NCBI RefSeq assembly: GCF_000027225.1
Contig: NC_013892.1
Coordinates: forward strand, 3,162,001-3,226,000
Origin: Xenorhabdus bovienii SS-2004
GTDB lineage: Bacteria > Pseudomonadota > Gammaproteobacteria > Enterobacterales > Enterobacteriaceae
DNA: 64,000 nt
Reading direction: 5' to 3'
The notes below the pieces were generated by a model. That model worked only from the letters and a program-made list of their open reading frames with translations, was not told where the DNA came from and ran no database searches. The position numbers and the translations under genes were made by a program. Numbering within the stretch: position 1 is the first letter of the stretch; every line of letters starts with the position of its first letter. Below are positions 34,037 to 43,367 of this stretch, in pieces.

Positions 34037-34074
34037 TGTAAATAATTTACTATTATCGTAAATAATTATTTACA
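34037..34074 (-). promoter_or_regulatory. Tandem TyrR boxes upstream of aroF-tyrA
   Basis: The site at 34057-34074 reads TGTAAATAATTATTTACG on the minus strand, one base from the strong TyrR consensus TGTAAA-N6-TTTACA. A weaker box-like sequence (TGTAAA then TTTACT, shorter spacing) begins at 34037, 20 bp away, i.e. about two helical turns. Paired strong and weak boxes are the known layout for tyrosine-dependent TyrR repression at E. coli aroF. Confidence 0.8.
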
Positions 34075-34079
34075 TCAAG

Positions 34080-34469
34080 AGTAAGTATACTATCGGTGAC
34101 TCTATAGCGTTAACAATTCCTTTGATTTTTTATTTCCATAAAAAAAGATTAATTAATCTAAATATTTCATGAATTGATATCATAATTATATTTACAATGG
34201 AAATACTTTATTAAAAAATAAATATCTTTATAAATCATTCAATAAAAACAAGATTTAAATTCTGTCTTTATATATAGATTTCATTAAAATTAACATATTA
34301 TTTTAATGCTTATATAAAACCATAAAATAATATTTATAATTAATGGCTAAATAAAAAATCTTAAAGACCAGAGTTATTAATTTTTATTCGTTTATTAAAA
34401 ATAAATATAATAATTCTAGAATTTATCATAATAATCAAATAATTATTAATAGACACGCGTTATGCTGGC
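34080..34469. other. AT-rich non-coding region
   Basis: About 390 bp of extremely AT-rich sequence with runs of A and T and no open frame or hairpin that I can support. In E. coli the yfiL-yfiR-dgcN-yfiB genes lie between aroF and rplS; none of them is seen here. Confidence 0.6.
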
Positions 34470-34791
34470 ATGAAATTGGGACTGATCGGTGATATTACTC
34501 TTTTTATACTGACATTTGTTTTTTTTTGGCTGAGACCAAGTAGGCTGCCTGTAGATGTGATGCTCACCATTCTTGCGGTAATCTGTTGTGTATCTACTTC
34601 GCAAATTGCGGATGAATTATCGATGTTCCACTCTCAAAGCCACCACTTTTTTATTGATGCCATTTATTCTCGTCTCCACGTTATTTTTGGATCTGGCTAA
34701 TATATTCATTGTTAACCTATCTCTTTTTATTTTCGCTATCGTGCTCTTAGGAATCCCATACTGTTCAGCTCACCTTCATCACAAATTATAA
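34470..34791 (+). pseudogene. Possible relic of a small membrane protein gene
   Basis: A frame from ATG at 34470 gives a hydrophobic start (MKLGLIGDITLFILTFVFFW) and breaks near 34640. The hydrophobic pattern then resumes in another frame up to 34791 (MPFILVSTLFLDLANIFIV and on). The two together look like a frameshifted membrane protein. There is no good ribosome site and I recognise no family. AT-rich sequence easily gives hydrophobic frames by chance, so confidence is low. Confidence 0.25.
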
Positions 34792-35004
34792 AGTACTATC
34801 TTAATCAAAATCATCTGCTCAATAGTAGTGCCGAATATGAAATTAATTTTTTTCTAAATCAATTTCTCAAAGAAATTTTTTCCTGAAGAAGAAGTGTATG
34901 AAGAATATAGTTCAAGTACGATGGCAAGACTCTACTTTTAGACGAGTTTTAATTACAAAAAATACCGTACCGTATAGAAAAAATAATGCCTTGTAATAAA
35001 TAAT

Positions 35005-35030
35005 TAGAGGCCTGCATATGCAGGCCTCTA
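35005..35030 (-). terminator. Terminator-like perfect palindrome after rplS
   Basis: A 26-bp perfectly self-complementary sequence centred on TGCATATGCA with AGAGGCC arms lies 27 bp past the rplS stop. The following T-tract on the minus strand is interrupted (AATTATTTATT). It should end the rpsP-rimM-trmD-rplS operon. Confidence 0.75.
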
Positions 35031-35056
35031 TAACTTTCGGATGTAGCGAAAGCATA

Positions 35057-35425
<369 letters not shown>

Positions 35426-35474
35426 CTAGATAAACTGATATATCAAAGACATGCCTTCACAGGATATGCCTGGA

Positions 35475-36227
35475 TTAACTCGTTGCCTGATCCTGATATT
35501 CCTGTTGGAATTCAGACAGCAACATCCTCTGCTCGTCAGTCAGAGCTAGGCTTTCTAGAAGTTCGGGCCTTCTTAACCAAGTTCGGCCAAGCGATTGTTT
35601 CATTCGCCAGCGATTAATTTCGGCATGGTTTCCCGACAATAAAACAGGGGGAACTTCCATCCCATCTAACACCTCAGGGCGGGTATAATGTGGACAATCC
35701 AATAATCCATCAGCAAACGAGTCTTCTTCTGCCGATGCCTGATGCCCCAATACTCCCGGAATAAACCGAGATATAGAGTCAATCATCGTCATTGCAGGAA
35801 GTTCTCCCCCGCTGAGAACGTAATCCCCGATAGACCATTCTTCGTCAATTTCGGTTTGGATAACACGCTCATCAATACCTTCATAACGGCCACAAACAAG
35901 AATCAATTTCTCATTTTCTGCCAGCTCACAAACTCCCTGTTGATCGAGTTTGCGCCCCTGTGGTGAAAGGTAAATCACCTTTGCATTAACGCCTGCCGCT
36001 GCTTTGGCTGCATGGATGGCTTCCCGTAACGGTTGCACCATCATTAGCATTCCTGGACCACCGCCATAAGGACGATTATCAACGGTACGATGCCTATCGT
36101 AGGTAAAATCCCTAGGACTCCAGCATTCAATACTCAACAGGCCATTTTTTACAGCCCGACCAGTTACCCCGTAATCGGTTATTGCGCGGAACATTTCAGG
36201 AAACAGGCTAATAACCCCAATCCACAT
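35475..36227 (-). CDS. trmD: tRNA (guanine37-N1)-methyltransferase
   Basis: TrmD methylates G37 of tRNAs for Pro, Leu and Arg, preventing +1 frameshifts. It is a SPOUT enzyme; [27 protein letters not shown] and the linker residues [16 protein letters not shown] are conserved. The start [13 protein letters not shown] at 36227 aligns with E. coli, so the longer frame from 36239 is not used. Length is 250 residues (E. coli 255). It is 37 bp after rimM. Confidence 0.96.
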   Translation of the reverse strand: MWIGVISLFPEMFRAITDYGVTGRAVKNGLLSIECWSPRDFTYDRHRTVDNRPYGGGPGMLMMVQPLREAIHAAKAAAGVNAKVIYLSPQGRKLDQQGVCELAENEKLILVCGRYEGIDERVIQTEIDEEWSIGDYVLSGGELPAMTMIDSISRFIPGVLGHQASAEEDSFADGLLDCPHYTRPEVLDGMEVPPVLLSGNHAEINRWRMKQSLGRTWLRRPELLESLALTDEQRMLLSEFQQEYQDQATS

Positions 36228-36264
36228 ACAGCGTCCCACTCATTTAAACCGTTTTAACCGGAGA

Positions 36265-36813
36265 TTAAAAACTAGGATCCCAATCTACTTCAATAGTTTT
36301 AGTAGCGAGATCGACTTTCTTGATAACCTGCCCATCAAGAAACGGAACTAACCGTTCCTTGATACCGAATGCATCTTTCAGGTTTGCTTTTATTACCATC
36401 ACATCGTTAGAACCTGTTTCCATCATGTCGTTGATAGTTCCAAGGTTATAACCTGCAATACTTATTACCTGACAACCCATAAGGTCTTTCCAGTAATAAT
36501 CACCGGTTTCCAGTTCTGGTAATTTGGTAGAATCCACCACCACTTCACAGTTAGTGAATAAATTCGCAGCATCCCGATCATCAATATCTTTGATTTTGAT
36601 GATCAGATCCTGATTGTGGTATTTCCACGTTTCCAGCTCAACATGTTGCCACTGGCCTGAACGCTGAATAAACCACGGTTGATATTCAAAAATGTCTTCG
36701 GTACGTTCGGTGGAAGAAAACACTCTGAGCCAACCACGAATGCCATATGTGGAACCCAATTTCCCCAACACTATTGGATCAACAGGCGGCTCCAGGCCCG
36801 TTTGCTTGCTCAT
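36265..36813 (-). CDS. rimM: 16S rRNA processing protein RimM
   Basis: RimM binds S19 and helps mature the 30S head. The protein has the RimM barrel ([21 protein letters not shown], near the N-terminus) and a PRC-barrel C-terminus ([47 protein letters not shown]). The start [10 protein letters not shown] at 36813 matches E. coli MSKQ; an upstream ATG at 36822 is less likely. Length is 182 residues, as in E. coli. Confidence 0.96.
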   Translation of the reverse strand: MSKQTGLEPPVDPIVLGKLGSTYGIRGWLRVFSSTERTEDIFEYQPWFIQRSGQWQHVELETWKYHNQDLIIKIKDIDDRDAANLFTNCEVVVDSTKLPELETGDYYWKDLMGCQVISIAGYNLGTINDMMETGSNDVMVIKANLKDAFGIKERLVPFLDGQVIKKVDLATKTIEVDWDPSF

Positions 36814-36831
36814 AGTTGCCACCGCGACAGA

Positions 36832-37089
36832 TTAAGCTGCTTTAGCTGATTTTTTAGCATCTTTGATCAGTGCAGAAACACGATCAGACACAGATGCACC
36901 CAGACCAACCCAATGTTCGATACGATCCAGATCTAAACGCAGAGCTTCTGCTTGCCCTGATGCGATCGGATTGAAGAAACCAACGCGTTCAATGAAACGA
37001 CCATCACGCGCATTACGGCTATCAGTCACGACTACTTGATAAAACGGACGCTTTTTTGCGCCGCCACGAGCTAAACGAATTGTTACCAT
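36832..37089 (-). CDS. rpsP: 30S ribosomal protein S16
   Basis: S16 is needed for 30S assembly. Counting from [20 protein letters not shown] at 37089 the protein has 85 residues (82 in E. coli) with the typical [18 protein letters not shown] core. The frame is open to 37110, but the upstream ATG adds residues absent from the family. First gene of the rpsP-rimM-trmD-rplS operon, 138 bp downstream of ffh. Confidence 0.96.
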   Translation of the reverse strand: MVTIRLARGGAKKRPFYQVVVTDSRNARDGRFIERVGFFNPIASGQAEALRLDLDRIEHWVGLGASVSDRVSALIKDAKKSAKAA

Positions 37090-37227
37090 AACATCCTCAT
37101 TAGTTAACAAAACAACCAGACTTCATCGAGGAATGAAGTCCGGCTATTCATATAAAAAGCTCGAAAATTTTACTCACTTTGGCGCAAAAAGCAATCCAAA
37201 GAGTACTTTCTTTCTCGACTTTGTTAA

Positions 37228-38589
37228 TTATCGCCCCATAAAGCCAGGTGGCAGCATGCCTTTCATGCCTTTCATCATTTTGGCTAAACCACCTTTCTTC
37301 ATCTTTTTCATCATACGTTGCATTTCATCAAACTGTTTCAGCAAACGGTTAACATCCTGCACCTGAGTACCAGACCCTGACGCAATCCGACGTTTGCGGG
37401 AACCTTTGATAATCTCCGGTTTTTCACGCTCTTTACGGGTCATTGAATTGATAATGGCTTCCATTTTCACCAGAACTTTGTCATCCATTTGGGACTTGAC
37501 GGCATCAGGGATCTGCGACATGCCCGGCATTTTGCTCAACATACTGGTCATACCACCCATATTGCGCATTTGCTTGAGCTGATCAAGGAAGTCATTTAAA
37601 TCAAAACCATCACCTTTTTTCAGTTTTGATGCGAGTTTCTCTGCTTGGGTTCGGTCAACTTTGCTTTCAATTTCCTCAATCAATGAAAGCACATCTCCCA
37701 TACCCAGAATACGGGATGCAATGCGATCTGGATGGAAAGGCTCCAATGCGTCTGTTTTTTCACCAACCCCAAGGAATTTAATTGGTTTTCCAGTAATATG
37801 ACGAATGGAAAGCGCAGCACCACCGCGAGCATCACCATCAACTTTGGTCAGAACAACCCCTGTCAATGGCAATGCTTCATTAAATGCTTTCGCCGTATTT
37901 GCTGCATCCTGCCCAGTCATTGCATCAACAACAAATAAAGTTTCAACAGGGTTGATGGCCGCATGAACCGCTTTAATTTCGTCCATCATTGCTTCATCAA
38001 CATGCAGACGACCTGCAGTATCGACCAACAGCACATCATAGAATTTCAGTTTGGCGTGCTGGATAGCCTTATTGGCGATATCAACTGGTTTTTCCTGTGG
38101 ATCTGAAGGAAAAAAATCAATATCAACAGCTTCAGATAGTGTTTCAAGCTGTTTGATCGCTGCTGGACGATATACGTCAACAGAAACGACCAGTACTTTT
38201 TTCTTATTTTTTTCTTTGAGCAGTTTGCCCAATTTTGCAACGCTGGTTGTTTTACCCGCGCCTTGCAAACCCGCCATCAGGACTACAGCAGGTGGCTGTG
38301 CAGAAAGGTTCAACTCACTGTTTACCTCTCCCATCGCCTTAACCAATTCATTCTGAACGATTTTGACGAATTCCTGTCCTGGAGTCAGACTTTTGTTAAC
38401 TTCATGCCCTACGGCATTCTCTTTGATTCGTGAAATAAAATCACGCACGACAGGCAATGCAACATCTGCTTCGAGCAAAGCCATGCGAACTTCACGCAAT
38501 GTATCTTTAATATTATCTTCAGTCAGCCGTCCGCGGCCACTGATATTGCGCAATGTGCGCGATAGTCTGTCAGTTAAATTATCAAACAT
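37228..38589 (-). CDS. ffh: Signal recognition particle protein Ffh
   Basis: Ffh with 4.5S RNA delivers nascent membrane proteins to FtsY. The 453-residue protein has the N domain (1-90), the G domain with GLQGAGKTT near 105-113 and DTAGRLHVDEAM, VLTKVDGDARGGAA and LGVGEKTDALEPF, and a methionine-rich M domain (FDEMQRMMKKMKKGGLAKMM). The length matches E. coli exactly. Divergent from ypjD, as in E. coli. Confidence 0.97.
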   Translation of the reverse strand: MFDNLTDRLSRTLRNISGRGRLTEDNIKDTLREVRMALLEADVALPVVRDFISRIKENAVGHEVNKSLTPGQEFVKIVQNELVKAMGEVNSELNLSAQPPAVVLMAGLQGAGKTTSVAKLGKLLKEKNKKKVLVVSVDVYRPAAIKQLETLSEAVDIDFFPSDPQEKPVDIANKAIQHAKLKFYDVLLVDTAGRLHVDEAMMDEIKAVHAAINPVETLFVVDAMTGQDAANTAKAFNEALPLTGVVLTKVDGDARGGAALSIRHITGKPIKFLGVGEKTDALEPFHPDRIASRILGMGDVLSLIEEIESKVDRTQAEKLASKLKKGDGFDLNDFLDQLKQMRNMGGMTSMLSKMPGMSQIPDAVKSQMDDKVLVKMEAIINSMTRKEREKPEIIKGSRKRRIASGSGTQVQDVNRLLKQFDEMQRMMKKMKKGGLAKMMKGMKGMLPPGFMGR

Positions 38590-38777
38590 TGTCTCAGCTC
38601 AGATATCTACAAAAGGGGCTACCTGTAAGGCAAATTTAGCGAATTATAACACGATGATGATCCAATCTCTGCAAAGAGATTACCAAGTATGATTAACAAC
38701 GGTTGGAGGCTACCTCAGCTAGCGTTATACTTAAATTTTAAGTTCCATCTAACATTATTGCGAAAACGACAAACGTT

Positions 38778-39569
38778 ATGCCAGTATTTTCAATTATTGC
38801 TTTACTTGCTTATCTCATTAGCCTGATGCTCATTGTGCCGGGTTTATTGCGGCAACAAAACAGTTATCAAAAGCTGGCTCTGCTTTTCTCTATTATGGCC
38901 CTGATTAATCATGCGATTGCATTGAAATATCAGATTTTTCATGTCAGCAGCGGCCAAAATCTCACGTTGTTAAATTTAGGCTCGATTGTCAGCTTACTCA
39001 TGAGCACCATTATGACTGTCGTGGCTTTCCGTGGTCGGGCATGGTTTCTGCAACCCATCGTTTACAGTTTCGCCATGACAAATTTAATGCTGGCCAGTAT
39101 GGTGCCAGGAGCGTTCATTACCCATCTGGAAGACAGTATCGAGTTATTCATTCATATTGGATTAGCACTCCTTGGGTATGCCACCTTACTTATCGCTGCA
39201 CTATATGCACTACAACTGGGCTGGTTGGATCATCTGCTTAAAAAGAAAAAATTCTCTTTTTCTTCTGGCATGCCCCCTCTAATGACCATTGAACGCAAAA
39301 TGTTTCACATTACCCAAGTCGGTGTCATTTTACTCACATTGACGTTATGTACAGGAATCATGTACATGGATAATATTTTCGGTAAAGAGAATATTCACAA
39401 ATCCGTTTTATCTATCATTGCATGGTTTGTCTACGTTATCTTACTCTGGGGTCACTATCATGAAGGATGGCGCGGTAAACGTGTCATTTGGTTCAATCTG
39501 ATTGGCGCGTTTATTCTGACACTCGCCTTTTTTGGCGGCAGGCTATTACAGGAAATTATGGTTTATTAA
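38778..39569 (+). CDS. ypjD: Inner-membrane cytochrome c assembly-like protein YpjD
   Basis: This 263-residue protein has eight or so membrane segments and belongs to the CcsA/CcmC-like (cyt c assembly) family, with the conserved HIGLALLGYATLLIAALYALQL and the tryptophan/His-rich WGHYHEGWRGKR loop. Its role in enterics is not established; a link to magnesium export with the CorB-like neighbour has been proposed. It is 54 bp upstream of yfjD and probably co-transcribed. Confidence 0.88.
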   Translation: MPVFSIIALLAYLISLMLIVPGLLRQQNSYQKLALLFSIMALINHAIALKYQIFHVSSGQNLTLLNLGSIVSLLMSTIMTVVAFRGRAWFLQPIVYSFAMTNLMLASMVPGAFITHLEDSIELFIHIGLALLGYATLLIAALYALQLGWLDHLLKKKKFSFSSGMPPLMTIERKMFHITQVGVILLTLTLCTGIMYMDNIFGKENIHKSVLSIIAWFVYVILLWGHYHEGWRGKRVIWFNLIGAFILTLAFFGGRLLQEIMVY

Positions 39570-39623
39570 CGGTCAAGGGATCACTGTAGCCAATCTGTAT
39601 AAATATTAGAAAGGAATTTTGCT

Positions 39624-40907
39624 TTGGAGAATGTTTCAACAAGCACATTAATCATTATTCTTGTCATCATGGTCATCATTTCTGCCTATTTTTCTGCCTC
39701 AGAAACTAGCATGATGACCATAAACCGTTATCGATTACGCCATCTGGCAAAACAAGGTAGCCGTCCTGCACGGAGGGTAGAATCACTACTGCGTCGTCCT
39801 GACAGGCTGATTAGTCTTATCCTTATCGGTAATAACCTCATCAATATTCTGGCCTCTTCACTTGCCACTATTGTGGGGATGCGTCTTTATCAAGATGCAG
39901 GTGTTGCCATCGCCACTGGCATACTGACTTTTGTGATTCTAGTTTTTGCTGAAGTAATGCCCAAAACTATCGCTGCACTTTATCCAGAAAAAGTGGCATT
40001 TCCTAGCAGTTTCCTACTGCGCCCACTGGAAAAAATCATGCTTCCCCTTGTGTGGGCATTTAATAAAATCAGTTTACTGCTGATGCGCTGTCTAGGCATA
40101 AAGACCTTTGACATTCGCAGTGATGCTGTCAGCAAAGATGAATTGCGCACAATTGTGAATGAGTCAAACACCAATCTCTCACGCCGTAATCAAGATATGC
40201 TTATTTCAATATTAGATCTTGAGAAAGTGACTGTTGCCGATATCATGGTGCCCCGTAATGAGATTGTCGGCATTGACATTAATGATGACTGGAAGTCAGT
40301 GATGCGACAACTAACTCATTCACCACATGGTAGAATTGTGCTTTACCGCGATTCTCTCGATGATGCCATTGGCATGCTGCGTGTACGTGAAGCCTATCGC
40401 CTCATGATGGAGAAAAAAGCGTTTACGAAAAGAAATCTGATTAAAGCCGCAGATAAGATCTACTTTATTCCTGTCAGCATCCCGCTGAACACTCAGTTGA
40501 TTAATTTCCAACGCAACAAGCAAAAAGCTGGCTTAATCGTTGACGAATATGGCGATATTCAGGGGCTTGTTACTGTCGAAGATATTTTGGAAGAAATTGT
40601 CGGTGATTTTACTACTTCTATGTCCCCTACTTTAGCAGAAGAAGTAATGCCACAGAGTGATGGTACTGTTCTAGTTGATGGTACAGCTAATATCCGCGAA
40701 TTAAACAAAGTCTTCGGCTGGGCATTGCCTGCAGATGGACCAAGAACAATGAACGGCATGATTCTAGAAGAGTTGGGTGAAATTCCCGAATTGAACGCTC
40801 AGGTGCAGATTAATAAATATAATTTTGAAATTCTATCGGTACACGGTAATGTCATCAAACAGGTGAGAGTGACTCCTATTAATCAAGCAGAAAAATTTTC
40901 TGAATAA
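39624..40907 (+). CDS. yfjD: CorB/CorC-family transporter YfjD (CNNM-type)
   Basis: This 427-residue protein has an N-terminal DUF21 membrane domain (about 1-190; SETSMMTINRYRLRHLAKQG and LIGNNLINILASSLATI), a CBS pair (DIMVPRNEIVGIDIN and VDEYGDIQGLVTVEDILEEIVGDF) and a C-terminal CorC/HlyC domain. The family is linked to Mg2+/Co2+ homeostasis. It begins at a TTG (39624) with AAAGGA 9 bp upstream, and the homologous E. coli start MEHISTTTLI supports that. The 3' end appears intact, 24 bp before the first IS remnant. Confidence 0.92.
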   Translation: MENVSTSTLIIILVIMVIISAYFSASETSMMTINRYRLRHLAKQGSRPARRVESLLRRPDRLISLILIGNNLINILASSLATIVGMRLYQDAGVAIATGILTFVILVFAEVMPKTIAALYPEKVAFPSSFLLRPLEKIMLPLVWAFNKISLLLMRCLGIKTFDIRSDAVSKDELRTIVNESNTNLSRRNQDMLISILDLEKVTVADIMVPRNEIVGIDINDDWKSVMRQLTHSPHGRIVLYRDSLDDAIGMLRVREAYRLMMEKKAFTKRNLIKAADKIYFIPVSIPLNTQLINFQRNKQKAGLIVDEYGDIQGLVTVEDILEEIVGDFTTSMSPTLAEEVMPQSDGTVLVDGTANIRELNKVFGWALPADGPRTMNGMILEELGEIPELNAQVQINKYNFEILSVHGNVIKQVRVTPINQAEKFSE

Positions 40908-40931
40908 GTAGGTATTATCACTATTAGTGTG

Positions 40932-40974
40932 GCTTTGTTGAATAAATCAGGGCCGGGATAGAAATAGCCTTTAT
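40932..40974. mobile_element. End of an IS903-like (IS5 family) element, relic
   Basis: GGCTTTGTTGAATAAATCAG is the terminal sequence of IS903-type elements. Only about 43 bp remain before an IS1 insertion. The sequence beyond the IS1 (41765-41876) is a further 110 bp of unrecognised DNA that may be the continuation, but no transposase frame survives. Confidence 0.55.
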
Positions 40975-41756
40975 GGTCATGTATTAAATGATTAGATTAG
41001 GTATTAAAAATAATGTTCACGTTCAATAAAGGTTCCTATCACTTTATCGTGCATTTCTTCCGATTTTGAATACCCAATGGTTTTTCTATTCAGCCTTTTG
41101 ATTCGGGTACGATGCGTTAAATTCGTTCTCTCTATACGCTGAGTAAACGCCTTTCCAGTCAAGTGCTCTTCCTCGGGAAGTGGGTCATAAACAACATAGT
41201 CATCCGTGCAGTAAAACCGAATAGTAAAGGAAGATAAGAGGGTAAGCAGCTTGTCTAACGTTTTTCGACTGCGATCGCCAAAAACATGAGCCACTATTCG
41301 CTTCAGGCGGGGTTCCCAAGCATACCAAAGCCAGCGTTGGTTTTTCTTATTGCCGACAAACGACCATTGCTCGTCGATTTCACAGACAATCTGGATGCCA
41401 CATTCCGCAAGGGGAAGTGTCGTTACGTTTCGGGGTCTGAGGTTTTTAATGTTTTCATGACGGTGGCGGTGGCGACTTTCAGGATCCGAGCGGTGTCACG
41501 AATTCCCCCGTTATTCATCGCGATATCGACAATCTGTTCTTTAACGCCGGGTTTGCAGGCCTGATAGGTATACGCCAACTGAAAGACCTTACAGCAGCTA
41601 TAACAGCGATAACGAGGATGTCCGCCATTTCCTTTCCCATGTCCTTTGACCTGTTCTGATTTGTGGCAATAACGGCAATAGACATCAACTTTGGCCATAC
41701 TTCATCCTTAAAAAGCCGGAAGCATATCACAGCAACTAACCATTTAATACATGACC
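40975..41756 (-). mobile_element. IS1-family insertion sequence, copy 1 (insA/insB on minus strand)
   Basis: This 782-bp element is bounded by terminal inverted repeats beginning GGTCATGTATTAAATG. It is flanked by an exact 8-bp duplication GCCTTTAT (40967-40974 and 41757-41764). The two ORFs are identical in translation to those of copy 2 at 55449-56230, so both are recent. It sits inside the IS903-like relic. Confidence 0.95.
41004..41698 (-). CDS. insAB: IS1 transposase InsA / InsAB' (frameshifted ORF pair)
   Basis: insA (41423-41698, 91 residues) has the zinc-finger cysteines CRYCHKSEQ...CYSCCKVF and a helix-turn-helix near its end. insB is read after a -1 shift at an A-rich site (TTAAAAACC), and its catalytic part has [23 protein letters not shown], the CTDDY aspartate and the [14 protein letters not shown] region with the final glutamate, ending at 41004. 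The heptamer has five A residues, not the A6C of classic IS1. The fused product is the active DDE transposase. Confidence 0.9.
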
Positions 41757-41876
41757 GCCTTTATCGATCTGGGGCTAACCACCTGGACGGTCACATTTAA
41801 TCGGAAGTGGTGATTACACAAAATACTAAACAAGGTCGAAAAATCTGCAAAACAATATGCAAATGATTCCTTCTAA

Positions 41877-42767
41877 GAGCCTATCCCAATAGGATTATAT
41901 TCCAGACAATTAAACTACAAGCCAAATGAAGCATGGCTTCATAATTTTCAACCCGTTTTTCCCAACGAACCAGAATACGACGAAAACGATTAAGCCAACT
42001 GTGTGTCCTTTCAACAACCCAACGGTTCACTTTAAAATCATATTGTTCGGCCAGCGCATCTTGTTCTTCTTTTCTTGATTGTATGCAGGGGACGTATCCA
42101 CGGGTTTTTAATTCTTTTTCCAGCCATTCCGCCTCATAAGCTTTATCCAGATGGAGTTTGGTTCCATAACCCCGGCGTCCTGTCTGTAAACCGTCCAGGG
42201 TGGCTATAACAAGTCTGATATCATGAATATTAGCGGGCGCAACGGCAATCGCTAATGGCAAGCCCTGTCCATCCGTGAGCAAACTTCGCTTTACGCCTTG
42301 TTTTCCCCGGTCTGTTGGGTTGCGGCCTGTTTTTTTGAGCCGGCCAGGGGCGCTTTAGTCAAACAGCCATCCAGTGCCAATTTGCCCCAGTCGATAGCCC
42401 CTATTTTTTCACTGGCGAGTAAGCCATTTTGCCAGAGTCGCTCAAAGACGCCTCCCGCCACCCATTCCTGAAAACGGCGGTGAGCACTGCTTGAAGAACA
42501 AATCCCTGTGGCATTGAGGGCATTCCACTGGCATCCGGTTCGTAACACAAAAAAGATAGCATTCATAGCGGCCCGATTATCGACACGGCGGCGATGGCAG
42601 CCCAAAGGGTGATGGGTTTTATGTGGAGGGAGTAAGGGTTCAATTTTCTGCCAGAGTTCATCAGAAATGAACCATTGGGCTATTGATTTCTTATTCATGA
42701 AAAAATCCCCTAAATGTAAAAAAACAGGCTGACTATAATATCAAATATCTCCTATTGGGATACACTC
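41877..42767 (-). mobile_element. IS5-family (IS427-type) insertion sequence
   Basis: An 891-bp element with imperfect terminal repeats (GAGCCTATCCCAATAGGA and GAGTGTATCCCAATAGGA) flanked by a direct TAA (41874-41876 and 42768-42770). The short TNA target duplication and the two overlapping transposase frames are typical of the IS427 group. It appears complete. Confidence 0.9.
41881..42698 (-). CDS. IS5-family transposase, two frames joined by programmed frameshift
   Basis: orfA (42291-42698, 135 residues) has the N-terminal DUF4096-type domain (WQKIEPLLPP, RRRVDNRAAMNAIFFVLRTGCQW) and the first catalytic Asp in KLALDGC. orfB (41881-42282) has the second Asp in LHLDKAYE and the Glu in WVVERTHSWLNRFRRILVRWEK. 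A shift at GGGGAAAAC, just before the orfA stop, would fuse the two into an active DDE enzyme. No internal stop or deletion is seen. Confidence 0.9.
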
Positions 42768-42795
42768 TAAGTCTAAATTGTATATTTCTAGTCTA

Positions 42796-42850
42796 CTATC
42801 CCTGATAGGAACATACTCCCCTGAAGGAAATATGTTCCTATCAGGGATAG
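42796..42850. repeat. Perfect 20-bp-arm inverted repeat
   Basis: Arms at 42796-42815 (CTATCCCTGATAGGAACATA) and 42831-42850 are exact reverse complements, with a 15-nt loop. It lies between the IS5-family end and the stop of the 135-residue glycine-rich gene, where a terminator is expected. On the minus strand no T-run follows; on the plus strand GTTTTTC follows. It could be a terminator, or a small palindromic repeat of the genome. Confidence 0.85.
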
Positions 42851-42869
42851 CGTTTTTCAATTTCAATAG

Positions 42870-43277
42870 TTATCCATTCTTACCCCTTTGTCCATCATAC
42901 CCGCCGTTTGAACCCGATTTTCTACCTTTCCCAGCATCGCCTCCATCGCCTCCATTGCCTCCATTAGCATCACCATTGCTATCACTGCCACCTGACGCAC
43001 CATCACCTCCATCGCCACCGTTACCGCCATCAGGTGCACCGTTACCACCGTTACCGCCATTACCACCTGATTGTCCCGAATTTTTCCCGTCTCCACCTTT
43101 GCCTCCATCCTTGCAATTACTGTTAGGTATTCCGTTTTTACCATTTTGGCCGGGTTCTCCATTTAATTTATTGCAGTCGGATGTTTTTACACTGAGTTTG
43201 TTTTCGGATTCAGCATGTAATGATGAAAAAGGAAAACTTAATATAGATGTCATTATGATAATTGTGCTTAGTTTCAT
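42870..43277 (-). CDS. Secreted glycine-rich repeat protein, unknown function
   Basis: This 135-residue protein starts with a signal peptide (MKLSTIIIMTSILSFPFSSLHA, cleavage likely after SLHA). A short Cys-containing stretch (two Cys, around residues 34 and 55) follows. The rest, about residues 58-135, is built of GGX units (GGNGGNGGNGAPDGGNGGDGG...), about half Gly with Asn and Asp. Such repeats can form polyglycine-II bundles. The ATG has ACGGAG 10 bp upstream. It lies 90 bp after a second, related gene. I recognise no family. Function is not assigned. Confidence 0.75.
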   Translation of the reverse strand: MKLSTIIIMTSILSFPFSSLHAESENKLSVKTSDCNKLNGEPGQNGKNGIPNSNCKDGGKGGDGKNSGQSGGNGGNGGNGAPDGGNGGDGGDGASGGSDSNGDANGGNGGDGGDAGKGRKSGSNGGYDGQRGKNG

Positions 43278-43367
43278 TTTTATTTATCTCCGTAATATAA
43301 AATTTATTTATAAAAACCAAATTAACGTAACGTATCAAATTGACTAATAAGTTACGTTGTTGTTTAT

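Noticed and set aside
40932..40974. Interrupted 3' end of yfjD by the IS cluster
   Set aside because: The yfjD stop at 40907 comes before the first IS sequence, and the protein length and end fit the family.
42778..43347. A 189-codon plus-strand frame very rich in Pro and Ser
   Set aside because: It is the antisense of the glycine-rich gene: Gly-Gly codons read backwards as Pro. It has no signal peptide or ribosome site.
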